Source: Lawsonibacter faecis
GTDB lineage: Bacteria; Bacillota; Clostridia; Oscillospirales; Oscillospiraceae
NCBI RefSeq assembly: GCF_014287675.1
Contig: NZ_JACOPQ010000006.1
Location: 186,001 to 250,000, forward strand
Length of the DNA stretch: 64,000 nucleotides
Direction of reading: 5' to 3'
Program-made: the position numbers and the translations under genes
In this document: in pieces, positions 17,265-26,561 of the stretch
How the letters are laid out: every line of letters begins with the position of its first letter
How positions within the stretch are numbered: the first letter of the stretch is position 1
The notes under the pieces: model-generated
What the model was told of the DNA's origin: nothing
Databases searched by the model: none
The model's input: only the letters and a program-made list of their open reading frames with translations

Positions 17265-19943
17265 CTATTCCTTCGCGTCGGCCCAGCTCCTGCCGGCGGC
17301 GGAGGTTGCGATGAGGGGCACAGCCAATTGGGCCACGCGCTCCATCTCCTCGGTGAGAAGCCGCTTCACCAGCTCGGCCTCGTCCTCCGGGCACTCCACG
17401 ATCAGCTCATCGTGGACCTGGAGGACAAGCCGGGCTTTCAGCTTTTCCTCCTTCAGCCGGTCGTGGACGTGGATCATCGCCAGCTTCATAATGTCCGCCG
17501 CGGTGCCCTGTATGGGCATATTGAGAGCCACCCGCTCGCCGAAGGAGCGCATATTGAAGTTGGAGGACTTGAGCTCCGGCAGCCAGCGGCGTCGGCCGAA
17601 GAGGGTCGCCACAAACCCGTCCTGCTTGGCCTTGACCACAATGTCGGTCATATATTCCCGCACACCGTGGTACTTGGCAAAGTATCGGTCCATATACTCC
17701 TTGGCCTCCCACCGGGCCACGCCGATATCCTGGGAGAGGGAGAAGTCGGAGATGCCGTAGACGATGCCGAAGTTCACCGCCTTGGCCCGGCGGCGCTGCT
17801 CGTGGGACACCTCGCCCACGCTTACGTCGAAGACCTGGGAGGCGGTAACGGTGTGGATGTCCGTGCCGCTCTTGAAGGCCTCCTGCATGGTCTTGTCGTC
17901 GGCGATGTGGGCCAGCAGCCGCAGCTCAATCTGGGAGTAGTCCGCGTCCACCAGCACGCAGTCGTCGGCGGGGACAAACATCTTCCGAAGCTCCGCCCCC
18001 AGTTCCGTGCGCACGGGGATGTTCTGGAGGTTGGGCTCGGTGGAGGAGAGCCGCCCGGTGGCGGTGACGGTGTTCTGAAAGCTGGTGTGGATGCGCCCGT
18101 CGGGCGCAATCACTTTGCTCAGCCCCTCCACGTAGGTGGACTTCAGCTTGGAATACTGCCGGTACTCCAGGATGGAATCGATGATGGGGTGCTGGCCCTT
18201 GAGCTTCTCCAGCACCTCGGCGTTGGTGGAGTAGCCGGTCTTGGTCTTCTTTACCGGGGGCAGATTCAGCTTGTCGAAGAGGATGCGCCCCAGCTGCTGG
18301 GTGGAGTTGATGTTGAACTTCTCCCCCGCCATCTCATAGATGGCGGCCACATCGGCCTCGATGCGCTCATCCAGCATGGAGCCGAACTCCGCCAGGGCCT
18401 TTTTGTCCACTCTGAAGCCCACCCGCTCCATCTCGGCCAGCACCGGGCAGAGGGGCAGCTCAATGCCGTAGTACAGCTCATGCATCCCCAGCTCCTCAAT
18501 TTTTGGAGCCAGGGCGTCCCGCAGGGCGCCAATCAGCGCGGCCTGGGCAAACATGGCCCCCATGGCTCCCTCGGCGTCCCCCAGGGGCCCGAATGCGTCG
18601 TCCGCCAGGAAGGGCGCTGACTTGGCCGCCTCACAGTTAAAGTAGGTGACGGAGAGCTTCTCCAGATCATAGCTGCCGTCGGTGGGGGCCAGGAGGTAGG
18701 CGGCCAGCGCCGTGTCGAAGACGAAGCCCCCGGTGGACGCTCCCTCGGCAAGAAGGGCGTTCATCAGATCCTTCACGTTATGGGAGGCCTTTTTGATGTC
18801 CGGGGCGAAGAGGCCCTTTAAAAAATCGTTGTAGCAGTCAAGCCGCTCCTTGCAGGCCAGGACGGCCCGGCGCTCCTCACCGCCCCACTCCACGGCCACC
18901 GCGTCCAGGTCGGGCCGGGCGAGGACATTGACGGCCTCCAGCCCCCGCCAGTGGGCCAGCAGCTCCTCCATCTGCCCCCGGCTCTCCAGGAAGCCGCCGG
19001 TGCAGCTGGCGGTGAAGGTCTTCTCCTCCGGCGCACCGCCCCCCGCCGGGCCGGGCTTCAGCCCCATCTTGTCGATAAGCTTGGAGAACTCCAGATTCAG
19101 GAAGAGCTGATAGAGGGCGGGGGCGTTTACGTCCCTTCTCGCCGCGTCTTCAGGGGAAAACTCCAGGGGCGCGTCACAGTGAATCCGTGCCAGATCATAG
19201 GACATTTTCGCGTCGGCCCGGCCCTCGTCCAGCTTCTTCACCACGTTGGGCCTGGCGGGGGTCTCGGGCGCGGTCACGATGTCGGGCATATGGTCGTAGA
19301 GGCGGTCGATGGAGCCGTACATCTGGATGAGGCCCATGGCGGTCTTCTCGCCGATGCCCTTCACGCCGGGGATGTTGTCCGACGCGTCGCCCATGAGGGC
19401 CTTGAGATCCACCATGTGGACGCTCTCGAAGCCGTAGGCCTCCCGGAAGGCGTCAGGGGTCATCTCCTTGGTGGTGGTCTGGCCCATGCGTGTGGAGACC
19501 AGCTTCACCCTGGTGCGGTCGGAAATCAGCTGCAGGGAGTCCTTGTCTCCGGTGACGATAACGGTGTCCCAACCCGCGGCGGCGTCCAGCGCGGCGATGG
19601 TGCCGATGAGATCGTCCGCCTCCCAGCCCTCCAGCTCGTATCGGGGGATATTCATGGCATCCAGAACATCCTTTAAAATGGGCATCTGAGAGGCCAGCTC
19701 CTCCGGCATCCCCTTCCGCTGGGCCTTGTAGCCCTCGTACTGGAGGTGGCGGAAGGTGGGTGCCTTCAGATCAAAGGTGCAGCAGAGGGCGTCGGGCTTC
19801 TCCTCGTCAATGAGCTTCTGGAGAATGTTCAGAAAGCCGTAGACGGCGTTGGTGGGCTGGCCGTCCCGGGTGGTGAGCATGTGAACGCCGTAAAAGGCGC
19901 GGTTGACGATGGAGTTTCCGTCGATGACCATGAGCTTTTTCAT
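17265..19943 (-). CDS. polA: DNA polymerase I
   Basis: An 892-residue repair and Okazaki-fragment polymerase. The 5' nuclease domain is at residues 1-300 (MVIDGNSIVNRAFYG, GWEADDLIGT, TGDKDSLQL, MGDASDNIPGVKGIG). Polymerase motif A is VDADYSQIELRLLAH, motif B RRRAKAVNFGIVYG, motif C LQVHDELIVE. The middle 3'-5' exonuclease domain lacks the usual first metal-binding D-x-E (VNVLARPDLDAVAVEW is found instead), so proofreading is probably lost, as in many Firmicute PolA proteins. The ATG follows GGAGGCCACCT. Confidence 0.96.
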   Translation of the reverse strand: MKKLMVIDGNSIVNRAFYGVHMLTTRDGQPTNAVYGFLNILQKLIDEEKPDALCCTFDLKAPTFRHLQYEGYKAQRKGMPEELASQMPILKDVLDAMNIPRYELEGWEADDLIGTIAALDAAAGWDTVIVTGDKDSLQLISDRTRVKLVSTRMGQTTTKEMTPDAFREAYGFESVHMVDLKALMGDASDNIPGVKGIGEKTAMGLIQMYGSIDRLYDHMPDIVTAPETPARPNVVKKLDEGRADAKMSYDLARIHCDAPLEFSPEDAARRDVNAPALYQLFLNLEFSKLIDKMGLKPGPAGGGAPEEKTFTASCTGGFLESRGQMEELLAHWRGLEAVNVLARPDLDAVAVEWGGEERRAVLACKERLDCYNDFLKGLFAPDIKKASHNVKDLMNALLAEGASTGGFVFDTALAAYLLAPTDGSYDLEKLSVTYFNCEAAKSAPFLADDAFGPLGDAEGAMGAMFAQAALIGALRDALAPKIEELGMHELYYGIELPLCPVLAEMERVGFRVDKKALAEFGSMLDERIEADVAAIYEMAGEKFNINSTQQLGRILFDKLNLPPVKKTKTGYSTNAEVLEKLKGQHPIIDSILEYRQYSKLKSTYVEGLSKVIAPDGRIHTSFQNTVTATGRLSSTEPNLQNIPVRTELGAELRKMFVPADDCVLVDADYSQIELRLLAHIADDKTMQEAFKSGTDIHTVTASQVFDVSVGEVSHEQRRRAKAVNFGIVYGISDFSLSQDIGVARWEAKEYMDRYFAKYHGVREYMTDIVVKAKQDGFVATLFGRRRWLPELKSSNFNMRSFGERVALNMPIQGTAADIMKLAMIHVHDRLKEEKLKARLVLQVHDELIVECPEDEAELVKRLLTEEMERVAQLAVPLIATSAAGRSWADAKE

Positions 19944-20002
19944 AGGTGGCCTCCAGTAAGTTGGGTAATATCAGGCACTTTATTATACCACAATTATATC
20001 AG

Positions 20003-20030
20003 AAAAAAAGCCTCCCATCCGAAGGGAGGC
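20003..20030 (-). terminator. Intrinsic terminator of the MATE gene
   Basis: Stem GCCTCCC / GGGAGGC with a seven-base loop, followed on the minus strand by seven Ts. It separates the MATE gene from polA. Confidence 0.92.
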
Positions 20031-20083
20031 GCCCCGGGGCGGAGGGGCGGCGGGCGCGGCAGTCCGTCTCCACCCCCGCTTAT

Positions 20084-21442
20084 TTAATTATCCGTTTTCG
20101 TCCCCAGGGGCCTGTACACGGTCACATACATGGTGATGAGGCAGGCCAGCCCGCCGATGACGTTGGAGATGGGCTCGGCCAGGAACACGCCGTTGTACCC
20201 CAGGCCGAGGACGGGCAGTATCAGCGTCAGCGGCGCGACGATGAACGCCTTGCGCAGCAGGGAGAAAAAGACGGCGTTTTTGCTCCGCCCCAGGGCAACG
20301 AAGACCGACTGTCCCACAAACTGAAAGCCCATGCAGAAAAACGCGGCGTAGTAGATGCGGAAGGCGGGCACCCCCGCGGCCACCAGCTCGGCCTCGCTGT
20401 TGAACATATGGATGAGGGCCGCCGGGAAGGCCAGGGTCAGCGCCCAGGTGACCAGGGAGTAGGTCAGGGTGGCCACGGTGGTAAAGCGGATGCCCTGCCG
20501 GACCCGCTCGTACTCCCCCGCGCCGTAGTTGTACCCCAGCACCGGCTGGCAGCCGTTGGTCACGCCGGAGACCGGCATGGTGATGACCTCCCGGATGGAG
20601 TTGACGACGGTCATGACGCCCACATAGAGGTCCCCGCCGTAGATCTGAAGCGTGGCGTTGCAGATGATCTGGGCCAGGGAGTTGGTGAGGGCCATGACGA
20701 AGCCGGATGTCCCCAGAGAAAGGATTTGCCGCACCCGCCCGCCTTTCAGCCGGAGGTTTGCCCATCCCAGCCGCAGGAGTGTCTTCCTCCCCGTAAGGAA
20801 CTGGAGCACCCAAAGCGCCGAGCAGGCCTGGGAGATGACCGTTGCCAGAGCCGCGCCCTTCACGCCCATGTCCAGCACAAAGATAAAGATGGGGTCCAAC
20901 ACGAGATTAACCGCCGCGCCCAGCGCCACGGTGAGCATTCCGATCCGGGCAAAGCCCTGGGAGTTAATGAAGGGATTCATCCCCAGACCCACCATGACGA
21001 AGACAGTCCCAAGGGCGTAGACGGTCAGGTAGTCGTCGGCGTAGGGGAAGGTCACGCCGCTGGCGCCGAAGAGATAGAGCAGGGGGCGCTTGAAGGCGAG
21101 CACCAGGACAGTGAGCCCCACCCCCAGCAGCAGGAGCAGGGTGAAGGCGTTGCCCATGATGCCCTCGGCCTCCCGGTCCTCCCCCTTCCCCCGGCAGATG
21201 GAGCAGAGGGGCGCGCCGCCGGTGCCGCAGAGATTGGCGAAGCCGATGACGATGGAGATGATGGGGAGCACCAGCCCCAGGCCGGTGAGGGCCACCCGCC
21301 CCTCCCCGGGGATGCGTCCGATATACATGCGGTCCACAATATTATAGAGGATGTTGACCAGCTGGGCCGCCGTCATGGGCACCGCCAGGCGGGTGATGGC
21401 CATGGGGATGCTGCCTTTGCTGAAATCGCTCTGCACCGCCAC
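20084..21442 (-). CDS. MATE family efflux transporter
   Basis: A 452-residue multidrug or metabolite exporter with about twelve membrane helices, probably driven by a sodium or proton gradient. The N terminus (FSKGSIPMAITRLAVPMTAAQLVNILYNIVDRMYIG) is typical of clostridial MATE proteins. I place the start at GTG 21442, five bases after GGGGGAGG. The frame runs upstream to 21505, but that part overlaps the promoter at 21478-21507 and would be untranslated. The gene is divergent from the M20 peptidase. Confidence 0.88.
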   Translation of the reverse strand: MAVQSDFSKGSIPMAITRLAVPMTAAQLVNILYNIVDRMYIGRIPGEGRVALTGLGLVLPIISIVIGFANLCGTGGAPLCSICRGKGEDREAEGIMGNAFTLLLLLGVGLTVLVLAFKRPLLYLFGASGVTFPYADDYLTVYALGTVFVMVGLGMNPFINSQGFARIGMLTVALGAAVNLVLDPIFIFVLDMGVKGAALATVISQACSALWVLQFLTGRKTLLRLGWANLRLKGGRVRQILSLGTSGFVMALTNSLAQIICNATLQIYGGDLYVGVMTVVNSIREVITMPVSGVTNGCQPVLGYNYGAGEYERVRQGIRFTTVATLTYSLVTWALTLAFPAALIHMFNSEAELVAAGVPAFRIYYAAFFCMGFQFVGQSVFVALGRSKNAVFFSLLRKAFIVAPLTLILPVLGLGYNGVFLAEPISNVIGGLACLITMYVTVYRPLGTKTDN

Positions 21443-21455
21443 GACGGCCTCCCCC

Positions 21456-21507
21456 TTTCCAACGGCAGATGGAAGTATTATAATACCATCCATAGCAATG
21501 AGCAAGC
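21456..21507. promoter_or_regulatory. Divergent promoters sharing one palindromic -10 box
   Basis: The palindrome TATTATAATA (21476-21485) gives a TATAAT on both strands. On the minus strand TTGCTC lies 17 bp upstream of its TATAAT, directing the MATE gene. On the plus strand TTTCCA (21456-21461) is 17 bp before TATAAT (21479-21484), directing the amidohydrolase. The two promoters cannot be occupied together. Confidence 0.65.
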
Positions 21508-21527
21508 AGGAGAAAGGGGATTTTCCA

Positions 21528-22697
21528 ATGCTTCTGGACGACGCAAAGGCCCTCGCGGGGGAGATAAAGGCGTTTAAGGACGATTTACACCGCCATCCTG
21601 AGCTCTCGTTTCAGGAAACGCGCACAACCGGGGCCATTTCATCGAAATTGGCGCCATTGGGCGTGGAATTAATCGATTTGGGCATGGAAACCGGCGTTGT
21701 GGCCCTTCTGAGAGGCAGTAAGCCCGGAAAAACCGTGGCCTTGCGGGCGGACATCGACGCCATTGCCCAGCAGGAGCCGGAAGGTCCCTGCTCCTCCGAG
21801 GTCCCGGGTATTATGCACGCCTGCGGCCACGATTTCCACACCGCCGGGCTCTACGGCGCGGCCCGGCTCCTGGCGGCGCGGCGGGAGGCGCTGGCGGGGG
21901 ACGTGGTATTTCTCTTCCAGTGCGCCGAGGAGATTACCCGGGGGGCGGCGGCCATGGTCGCCCACGGCCTCTGGGAGAAGCTGCCCCGGAAGCCGGACTG
22001 CCTCTTCGGTTTTCACAACCGTCCCGAGCTGCCGCGGGGCCGGGTGGCCGTCCTCCCGGGGCCGATTATGGCGGGCAAGTGCCACTTTGAGCTGACGCTC
22101 CACGGCAGGGCGGGCCACGGCGGCTCCCCCCACAAGTGCGTGGACGTAATCGTCCCGGCGGCCGCCATCGTCCAGGCCGTCCAGACCATCGTCAGCAGAA
22201 GCACGGACCCGCTGGAGAGCCTGGTGTGCGCGGTGTGCTCCATCCACGCGGGCACGGCGGAGAATTTTGTCCCCGATACACTCACCATGACGGGGAGCAT
22301 CCGCGCCCACTCGGACGGGGTCATCGCCCATGCCCGGGAGCGGATTGAGGCCATCACACGGGGCGTCTGCGCCGCCCACGGCTGCACCTGCGAGGTGCGG
22401 TTCATCCCCCAGGTGCCCGTGACCTGGAACGGACCGGAGATGACGAAATTGGCGCAAAAGGCCGCGGAAGCGGTAGTCGGGGCGGAGAATGTGGCGCAGC
22501 CCCGTCCCGACTTGGGCAGCGAGGATTTCGCGGTTTTCGGCCGGGACGTGCCCGCCTTCTTCTACTGGGTGGGCTCCGGCTTTCCCGGTCAGCATAACCC
22601 CTGCTGGCACAACGAGGGCTTCCGCACCGACGACGGAGCGCTCCCCATCGCAGCCGCGCTGCTGGCCCAGTCGGCGCTGACCGCGCTGGAGGGGTAA
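21528..22697 (+). CDS. M20 family amidohydrolase (hippurate hydrolase / N-acyl-amino-acid deacylase type)
   Basis: A 389-residue metal-dependent amidohydrolase. Metal and catalytic motifs are LHRHPELSFQE, ALRADIDAIAQQE, HACGHDFHTAGLYGAARLL, LFQCAEEITRGA and GSEDFAVFGRDVPAFFYW. A GRAGHGGSPHKCVD lid/dimerisation segment is present. Such enzymes cleave N-acyl amino acids, N-acetyl-diaminopimelate or hippurate; the exact substrate cannot be told. The ATG at 21528 follows GAAAGGGGA; the frame extends upstream through the promoter without a site. Pairing with a divergent MATE exporter may reflect export of the released product (inference). Confidence 0.9.
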   Translation: MLLDDAKALAGEIKAFKDDLHRHPELSFQETRTTGAISSKLAPLGVELIDLGMETGVVALLRGSKPGKTVALRADIDAIAQQEPEGPCSSEVPGIMHACGHDFHTAGLYGAARLLAARREALAGDVVFLFQCAEEITRGAAAMVAHGLWEKLPRKPDCLFGFHNRPELPRGRVAVLPGPIMAGKCHFELTLHGRAGHGGSPHKCVDVIVPAAAIVQAVQTIVSRSTDPLESLVCAVCSIHAGTAENFVPDTLTMTGSIRAHSDGVIAHARERIEAITRGVCAAHGCTCEVRFIPQVPVTWNGPEMTKLAQKAAEAVVGAENVAQPRPDLGSEDFAVFGRDVPAFFYWVGSGFPGQHNPCWHNEGFRTDDGALPIAAALLAQSALTALEG

Positions 22698-22742
22698 CGG
22701 GCGTCTCGTAAACCGGCCCGGGGACAGAGCGGGAGCTGGAAA

Positions 22743-22779
22743 GGGCTGCGGATACCGGTCTGGTATCCGCAGCCCTTTT
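22743..22779 (+). terminator. Bidirectional terminator
   Basis: Stem GGGCTGCGGATACC / GGTATCCGCAGCCC with loop GGTCT, then TTTTC. It separates the convergent amidohydrolase and hybrid kinase genes. Confidence 0.9.
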
Positions 22780-22789
22780 CTAGTAGCTC

Positions 22790-25660
22790 CTATAAGTACC
22801 TCTGCAGCTCCTGCAGCAGGGCCTGCATATCCACCGGCTTGGTGAGGTAGCCGTTCATCCCGGCCTCCCCGGCCTGGCGGCGGTCCTCCTCAAAGGCGTT
22901 GGCCGTCATGGCGATAATGGGGACGGTGCGCGCGTCGGGCCGGGGCAGCTCCCGAATGGCGCGGGTGGCGGCCAGGCCGTCCATCACCGGCATGCGGATA
23001 TCCATCAAAATGGCGAGGTACCGCCCGCGCTCGCTGTCCGCAAAGGCGCGCAGGGCCTGTTCGCCGTTCTCCGCCGTATCCACCGTAAGTCCCTGGAGCT
23101 CCAGCAGCGTGACGGCGATTTCCAGGTTGAGGGCGTTGTCCTCCGCCAGCAGGACCCGTCTGCCCGCAAGCGGCGAGGTCCCTGCCGGGGCGGCGGCTGA
23201 TGGGGCCCCGGAAAGCTCCTCCCCGGCGGGCAGGAAGGGCAGCAGCACGGTAAAGGCGCTCCCCCTCCCCCGCGTGCTCTCCACGCCGACGCTGCCCCCC
23301 ATAAGCTCGGTCAGGCTGGATACAATGGCCAGCCCCAGGCCGCTGCCCACGTTGTTGCGGGCGGCGTCGGGCGACTCCTGCTCGAAGGGGCGGAATATCC
23401 GCTTCATAAACTCCGGCGACATCCCCACGCCGGTATCGCTGACCCGGAACTCCAGCCAGGTCCGCTCCCGGTCCCGGCGGGCCTCCCGGACGGTCAGCTC
23501 CACCTTTCCCCCCGGCGGAGTGAATTTGATGGCATTGGAGAGCAGATTGACCAGAATCTGATTCAGGCGGAGGGCGTCTCCCACGTAGCGGGCCGCCAGG
23601 GGGCCCTCCCGCCGGATCTTAAGGCCCATGCTCCGGGTCAGGGCCTGGGGGGTGTGGACCGCCTCCAGGGCTTCCAGAAACTCCTCCAGACAGAAGGGGG
23701 CCTCCACAATATTGAGCTTGCCCTGTTCGATTTTCGCCATGTCCAGGATATCCCCCAGGAGGGAGAGGAGATAGCGCGAGGAGGCGTCGATCTTCTCCAG
23801 GCATCCGCGCACCCGCTGGGGGTCCTCCACCGTCTGGTGGGCGACGGCGGTCATGCCGATGATGGCGTTCATTGGAGTGCGGATATCGTGGCTCATGCGG
23901 GAGAGGAAGTCGGACTTGGCGCTGCTGGCGGACTTGGCGGCGGCCAGGGCGTCCCGGAGGAGCTGCTCCTGCCGGGCCTTCTCCGAGCGCTGCTCGTCCA
24001 GCAGCCGCAGGAGAACCACCGCCAGCACGTCGCTGCCGAAGGGGTTATCCACATGGATGGCGTGGGCGGAGATCCAGTGGCAGGCCCCGTCGTCCCCCAG
24101 CTCCCGCATCTCCATATAGAGCTCGTTCTCCCCCCGGCGGAAGCGCTCCAGCATGGCACAGCGCTGGAAGATGCTCTCAAACTGCTCCCGTTGGGAGGCG
24201 TCAATTCGCGCCGAGGAGCGGGCCACCACGTCGTCGACGGCGCCCCTGGGGCTGGGCCTCATGATGAAGTCCCCGTCAATGACGGTCTCATAGGTGTTGC
24301 GGGTCAGGTTCACGTTCATAATGACGGGGTAGGCGGTGCAGATTGCGGCCCGCAGGGAGCGGTTCTCCATAATCTGCACCTGCTCCCGCTCCCGCTGGAG
24401 GCGGCGGATCTCGCTGACGTCGGTAAAGACGGCCTGAATGACCTCCTCCCCGTCCGCATTGATGAGCCGCTCCATAATAACGTTAATCCAGAGGGTTGAG
24501 CCGTCCTTGCGCCGCCCCTCCCGCGTGTAGGACGCCGCGCCGCCCCCGAGCCTGAGCGCGTCCGCGATACGGTGGATGCGCGTCTCGTCCTGGTCCTTCA
24601 CCAGGCGGAAGGGGTCCGAGGCGATGGCGAAGTACTCCTCCCGGGTGTAGCCGTAGATCTCCCAGGCCATGCGGTTGGCGTTGATGAGGGTATGGCTCTC
24701 GTCGGTGGCGAACTGGATAATCCCGCAGGGCACGGTGTCGTACAGCGCGGAGAGGAACTCCGCCTGACGCCGGGCCTCCCGGTTGGATTTTTCCACTTGG
24801 AGCTCCTGCTCCTTGCGCTGGGTAATATCCGAGATGAAGCAGTAGACCACCTCCTCGCCGTCCTCGTCCCGGACCCGGCGGCCCAGATCCTGGACCCAGA
24901 AGACGCTGCCGTCCCGCCGCCGGACGCGGTACTCCGCCGTGTAGGCGTTCCCGCGGCGGAAGGCCTCGTCCACCTGGACGCACATGGGGCCGTAGTCCTC
25001 GGCCTGGATGAAGCCCCGGCAGCAGTTGCCCGTGTCGGCGGCGTACTCATCGGCGCAGCCGTACCCCAGCATCCGGCAGAGACCGTCGCTAATCCATTTG
25101 GTGGTGAAGGCGGCATCATAGTAGCAGATCTGCATTCCGCCGGGAAGGCGGGAGAGCATCAGCTCAATCTCCCGGTCCTTCCGGGAGAGGGAACTCTCCA
25201 GGGACCGGCAGGCCTCACGGGCCGCATGGATGGGGAAGAGCTCGTCGGGCTGAATCTCCCCAAAGGGGATGGAATTGTGGATATGCACCGTCCGAAGCCC
25301 CGCATCCGTCCTGCGAAAGATGAAGGTGACGCGCTGGCGGGCCCTCATATAGACGGGCAGCTCCGGCAGCGTCTCCAGCAGGCTCTCCCCCTCGCAGAGG
25401 ATGCAGTTCCCGTCCAGGGGCAGGACCACGTACCGCTCCCCCCACATCCGGCAGGGGGCCAGATCCCCCCGGCCGTCCCGGAAGGCTTTGGCCACCGCCT
25501 CGCTCCCCTCGGCCCGCTGGTTCTCACCGCCGCCCAGCCAGACGATCTCCGGGTCGAAGGTAGAGATTAAAAATTCCACGTCGCAGTCGCAGAAGTACCG
25601 CCGCAGAATCTTGTCCGCGAACGAGACGACCTCTCCCCGCTCAGTATCCGTCACGGTCAT
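22790..25660 (-). CDS. Hybrid sensor histidine kinase with SnoaL-like and PAS domains and receiver
   Basis: A 956-residue cytoplasmic sensor with no membrane helix. Residues 1-150 resemble a SnoaL/NTF2-like fold (FADKILRRYFCDCDVEFLIS...TFIFRRTDAGLRTVHIHNS). Two clear PAS domains follow (about 165-285 and 295-415), then a third divergent PAS-like region. The phosphoacceptor histidine lies in KSDFLSRMSHDIRTPMNA. The ATPase domain shows NLLSNAIKFTP, DTGVGMS and GSGLGLAI. The C-terminal receiver (from about residue 835) has the aspartate in AILMDIRMPVMDG and the final KP in YLTKPVD. The output partner is not nearby, so signalling may pass to a separate Hpt protein or remain internal. Confidence 0.92.
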   Translation of the reverse strand: MTVTDTERGEVVSFADKILRRYFCDCDVEFLISTFDPEIVWLGGGENQRAEGSEAVAKAFRDGRGDLAPCRMWGERYVVLPLDGNCILCEGESLLETLPELPVYMRARQRVTFIFRRTDAGLRTVHIHNSIPFGEIQPDELFPIHAAREACRSLESSLSRKDREIELMLSRLPGGMQICYYDAAFTTKWISDGLCRMLGYGCADEYAADTGNCCRGFIQAEDYGPMCVQVDEAFRRGNAYTAEYRVRRRDGSVFWVQDLGRRVRDEDGEEVVYCFISDITQRKEQELQVEKSNREARRQAEFLSALYDTVPCGIIQFATDESHTLINANRMAWEIYGYTREEYFAIASDPFRLVKDQDETRIHRIADALRLGGGAASYTREGRRKDGSTLWINVIMERLINADGEEVIQAVFTDVSEIRRLQREREQVQIMENRSLRAAICTAYPVIMNVNLTRNTYETVIDGDFIMRPSPRGAVDDVVARSSARIDASQREQFESIFQRCAMLERFRRGENELYMEMRELGDDGACHWISAHAIHVDNPFGSDVLAVVLLRLLDEQRSEKARQEQLLRDALAAAKSASSAKSDFLSRMSHDIRTPMNAIIGMTAVAHQTVEDPQRVRGCLEKIDASSRYLLSLLGDILDMAKIEQGKLNIVEAPFCLEEFLEALEAVHTPQALTRSMGLKIRREGPLAARYVGDALRLNQILVNLLSNAIKFTPPGGKVELTVREARRDRERTWLEFRVSDTGVGMSPEFMKRIFRPFEQESPDAARNNVGSGLGLAIVSSLTELMGGSVGVESTRGRGSAFTVLLPFLPAGEELSGAPSAAAPAGTSPLAGRRVLLAEDNALNLEIAVTLLELQGLTVDTAENGEQALRAFADSERGRYLAILMDIRMPVMDGLAATRAIRELPRPDARTVPIIAMTANAFEEDRRQAGEAGMNGYLTKPVDMQALLQELQRYL

Positions 25661-25785
25661 TCACCTCCCAAATATATTTCACTGACGCTTATCTTCTCCT
25701 GATTGGCCACTCCTATTTTTCAGTAGGAAAATTATCTTTTATATCAACGATCACGAATTTTCCAAGATCGAGTTTTTTCGCCTGT

Positions 25786-26067
25786 TTACCGCAAATACAC
25801 TTCCACAATCTTTTTATCGATTGATAGTTTCCCAGTCCGGCCCAATGTCTGTCTCAGCCGTTTTTTTGGGGCGGATATCCAATACGCCCCGCCAGTCTCT
25901 GTGTCGATATGGTTTCCGAAATTCCCGTTCTTTTTTCGGAATATACGTCCGTTAAAGTACACTGTCCTGCCGGTTTTGGAGCTTTTTATTCTCCCAATCC
26001 ATGCGGGGCCGTCATCCGAATATCCACTCTTAAGCTCTATATATCTAATATGCTCGTAATCCGGCAT
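25786..26067 (-). CDS. Conserved small hypothetical protein
   Basis: A 93-residue protein beginning MPDYEHIRYIELKSGYSDDG. I recall homologues of the pattern IELKSGY-DNGPAWIG...SKTG-T-YFNG...GNH-D-ETGE-YW-SG as widespread small proteins in Firmicutes with no assigned function. The start at 26067 follows AAGGGGGA; the frame continues upstream to 26406 through the structured repeat, but that extension has no site and a composition unlike the core. The strand-rich pattern suggests a beta barrel. Confidence 0.75.
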   Translation of the reverse strand: MPDYEHIRYIELKSGYSDDGPAWIGRIKSSKTGRTVYFNGRIFRKKNGNFGNHIDTETGGAYWISAPKKRLRQTLGRTGKLSIDKKIVEVYLR

Positions 26068-26372
26068 GGCGCTTTTATCCCCCTTGCTACCCGGTCCATA
26101 TTTCTCCGTGTCGATACCCCGCCGTCGCTTTGCCCACCTGCGCATCCCGCTCGTTTTATCCGCTTCTCCAGCGAAACGGCCAGATGATTTATCATTATAC
26201 GCCCTCGGCCGCTTCCGGTCTACTTGATTCTGACGGTTTGCGAAAATCGGCGCTGACGGGGTGAACATGAGGCCGGTCCCGGAGTCCGGCGGCTGACGGA
26301 CAAAAGGTATCCTCCCCAGAGCAAGCCTCGCAGAGTTCCGTCGTCCGCAGACGGCGGAATCAAGTGAATGTC

Positions 26373-26501
26373 CGTCATTTCTGGGGGACATGAGCCTCAG
26401 AGACACTTCTCATGACGGATAGAGCGACTTTTTCTCAGAAAATCGTGCCCCATCCGTCATGCAGCCTTCTGTCAAAGAAGCCCCTCGGGGCTTCTTTGAC
26501 A
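26373..26501 (+). repeat. Structured intergenic repeat, copy B
   Basis: This 129-bp copy aligns with 280-410. Stem one pairs 26415-26425 with 26447-26457 (ACGGATAGAGC with GCCCCATCCGT). Stem two is GTCAAAGAAGCCCC / GGGGCTTCTTTGAC (26471-26500), more perfect than in copy A. The rest of the 26068-26561 gap holds only this element, its left flank with weak similarity to that of copy A, and the ptsI terminator. Confidence 0.75.
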
Positions 26502-26508
26502 AGCTGGA

Positions 26509-26554
26509 ACAAAAGGAACCCGGAGGGCCGTGCGGCCCTCCGGGTTCCTTTTGT
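26509..26554 (-). terminator. Terminator of the fructose PTS operon
   Basis: A perfect 21-bp stem (arms starting ACAAAAGGAACCCGG, loop GTGC) lies eight bases past the ptsI stop codon. Confidence 0.85.
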
Positions 26555-26561
26555 CCCAATT

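Noticed and set aside
26068..26406. N-terminal extension of the small hypothetical protein at 25786
   Set aside because: It reads through a structured repeat, has no ribosome binding site at its first start codon, and the conserved part begins at 26067 after AAGGGGGA.
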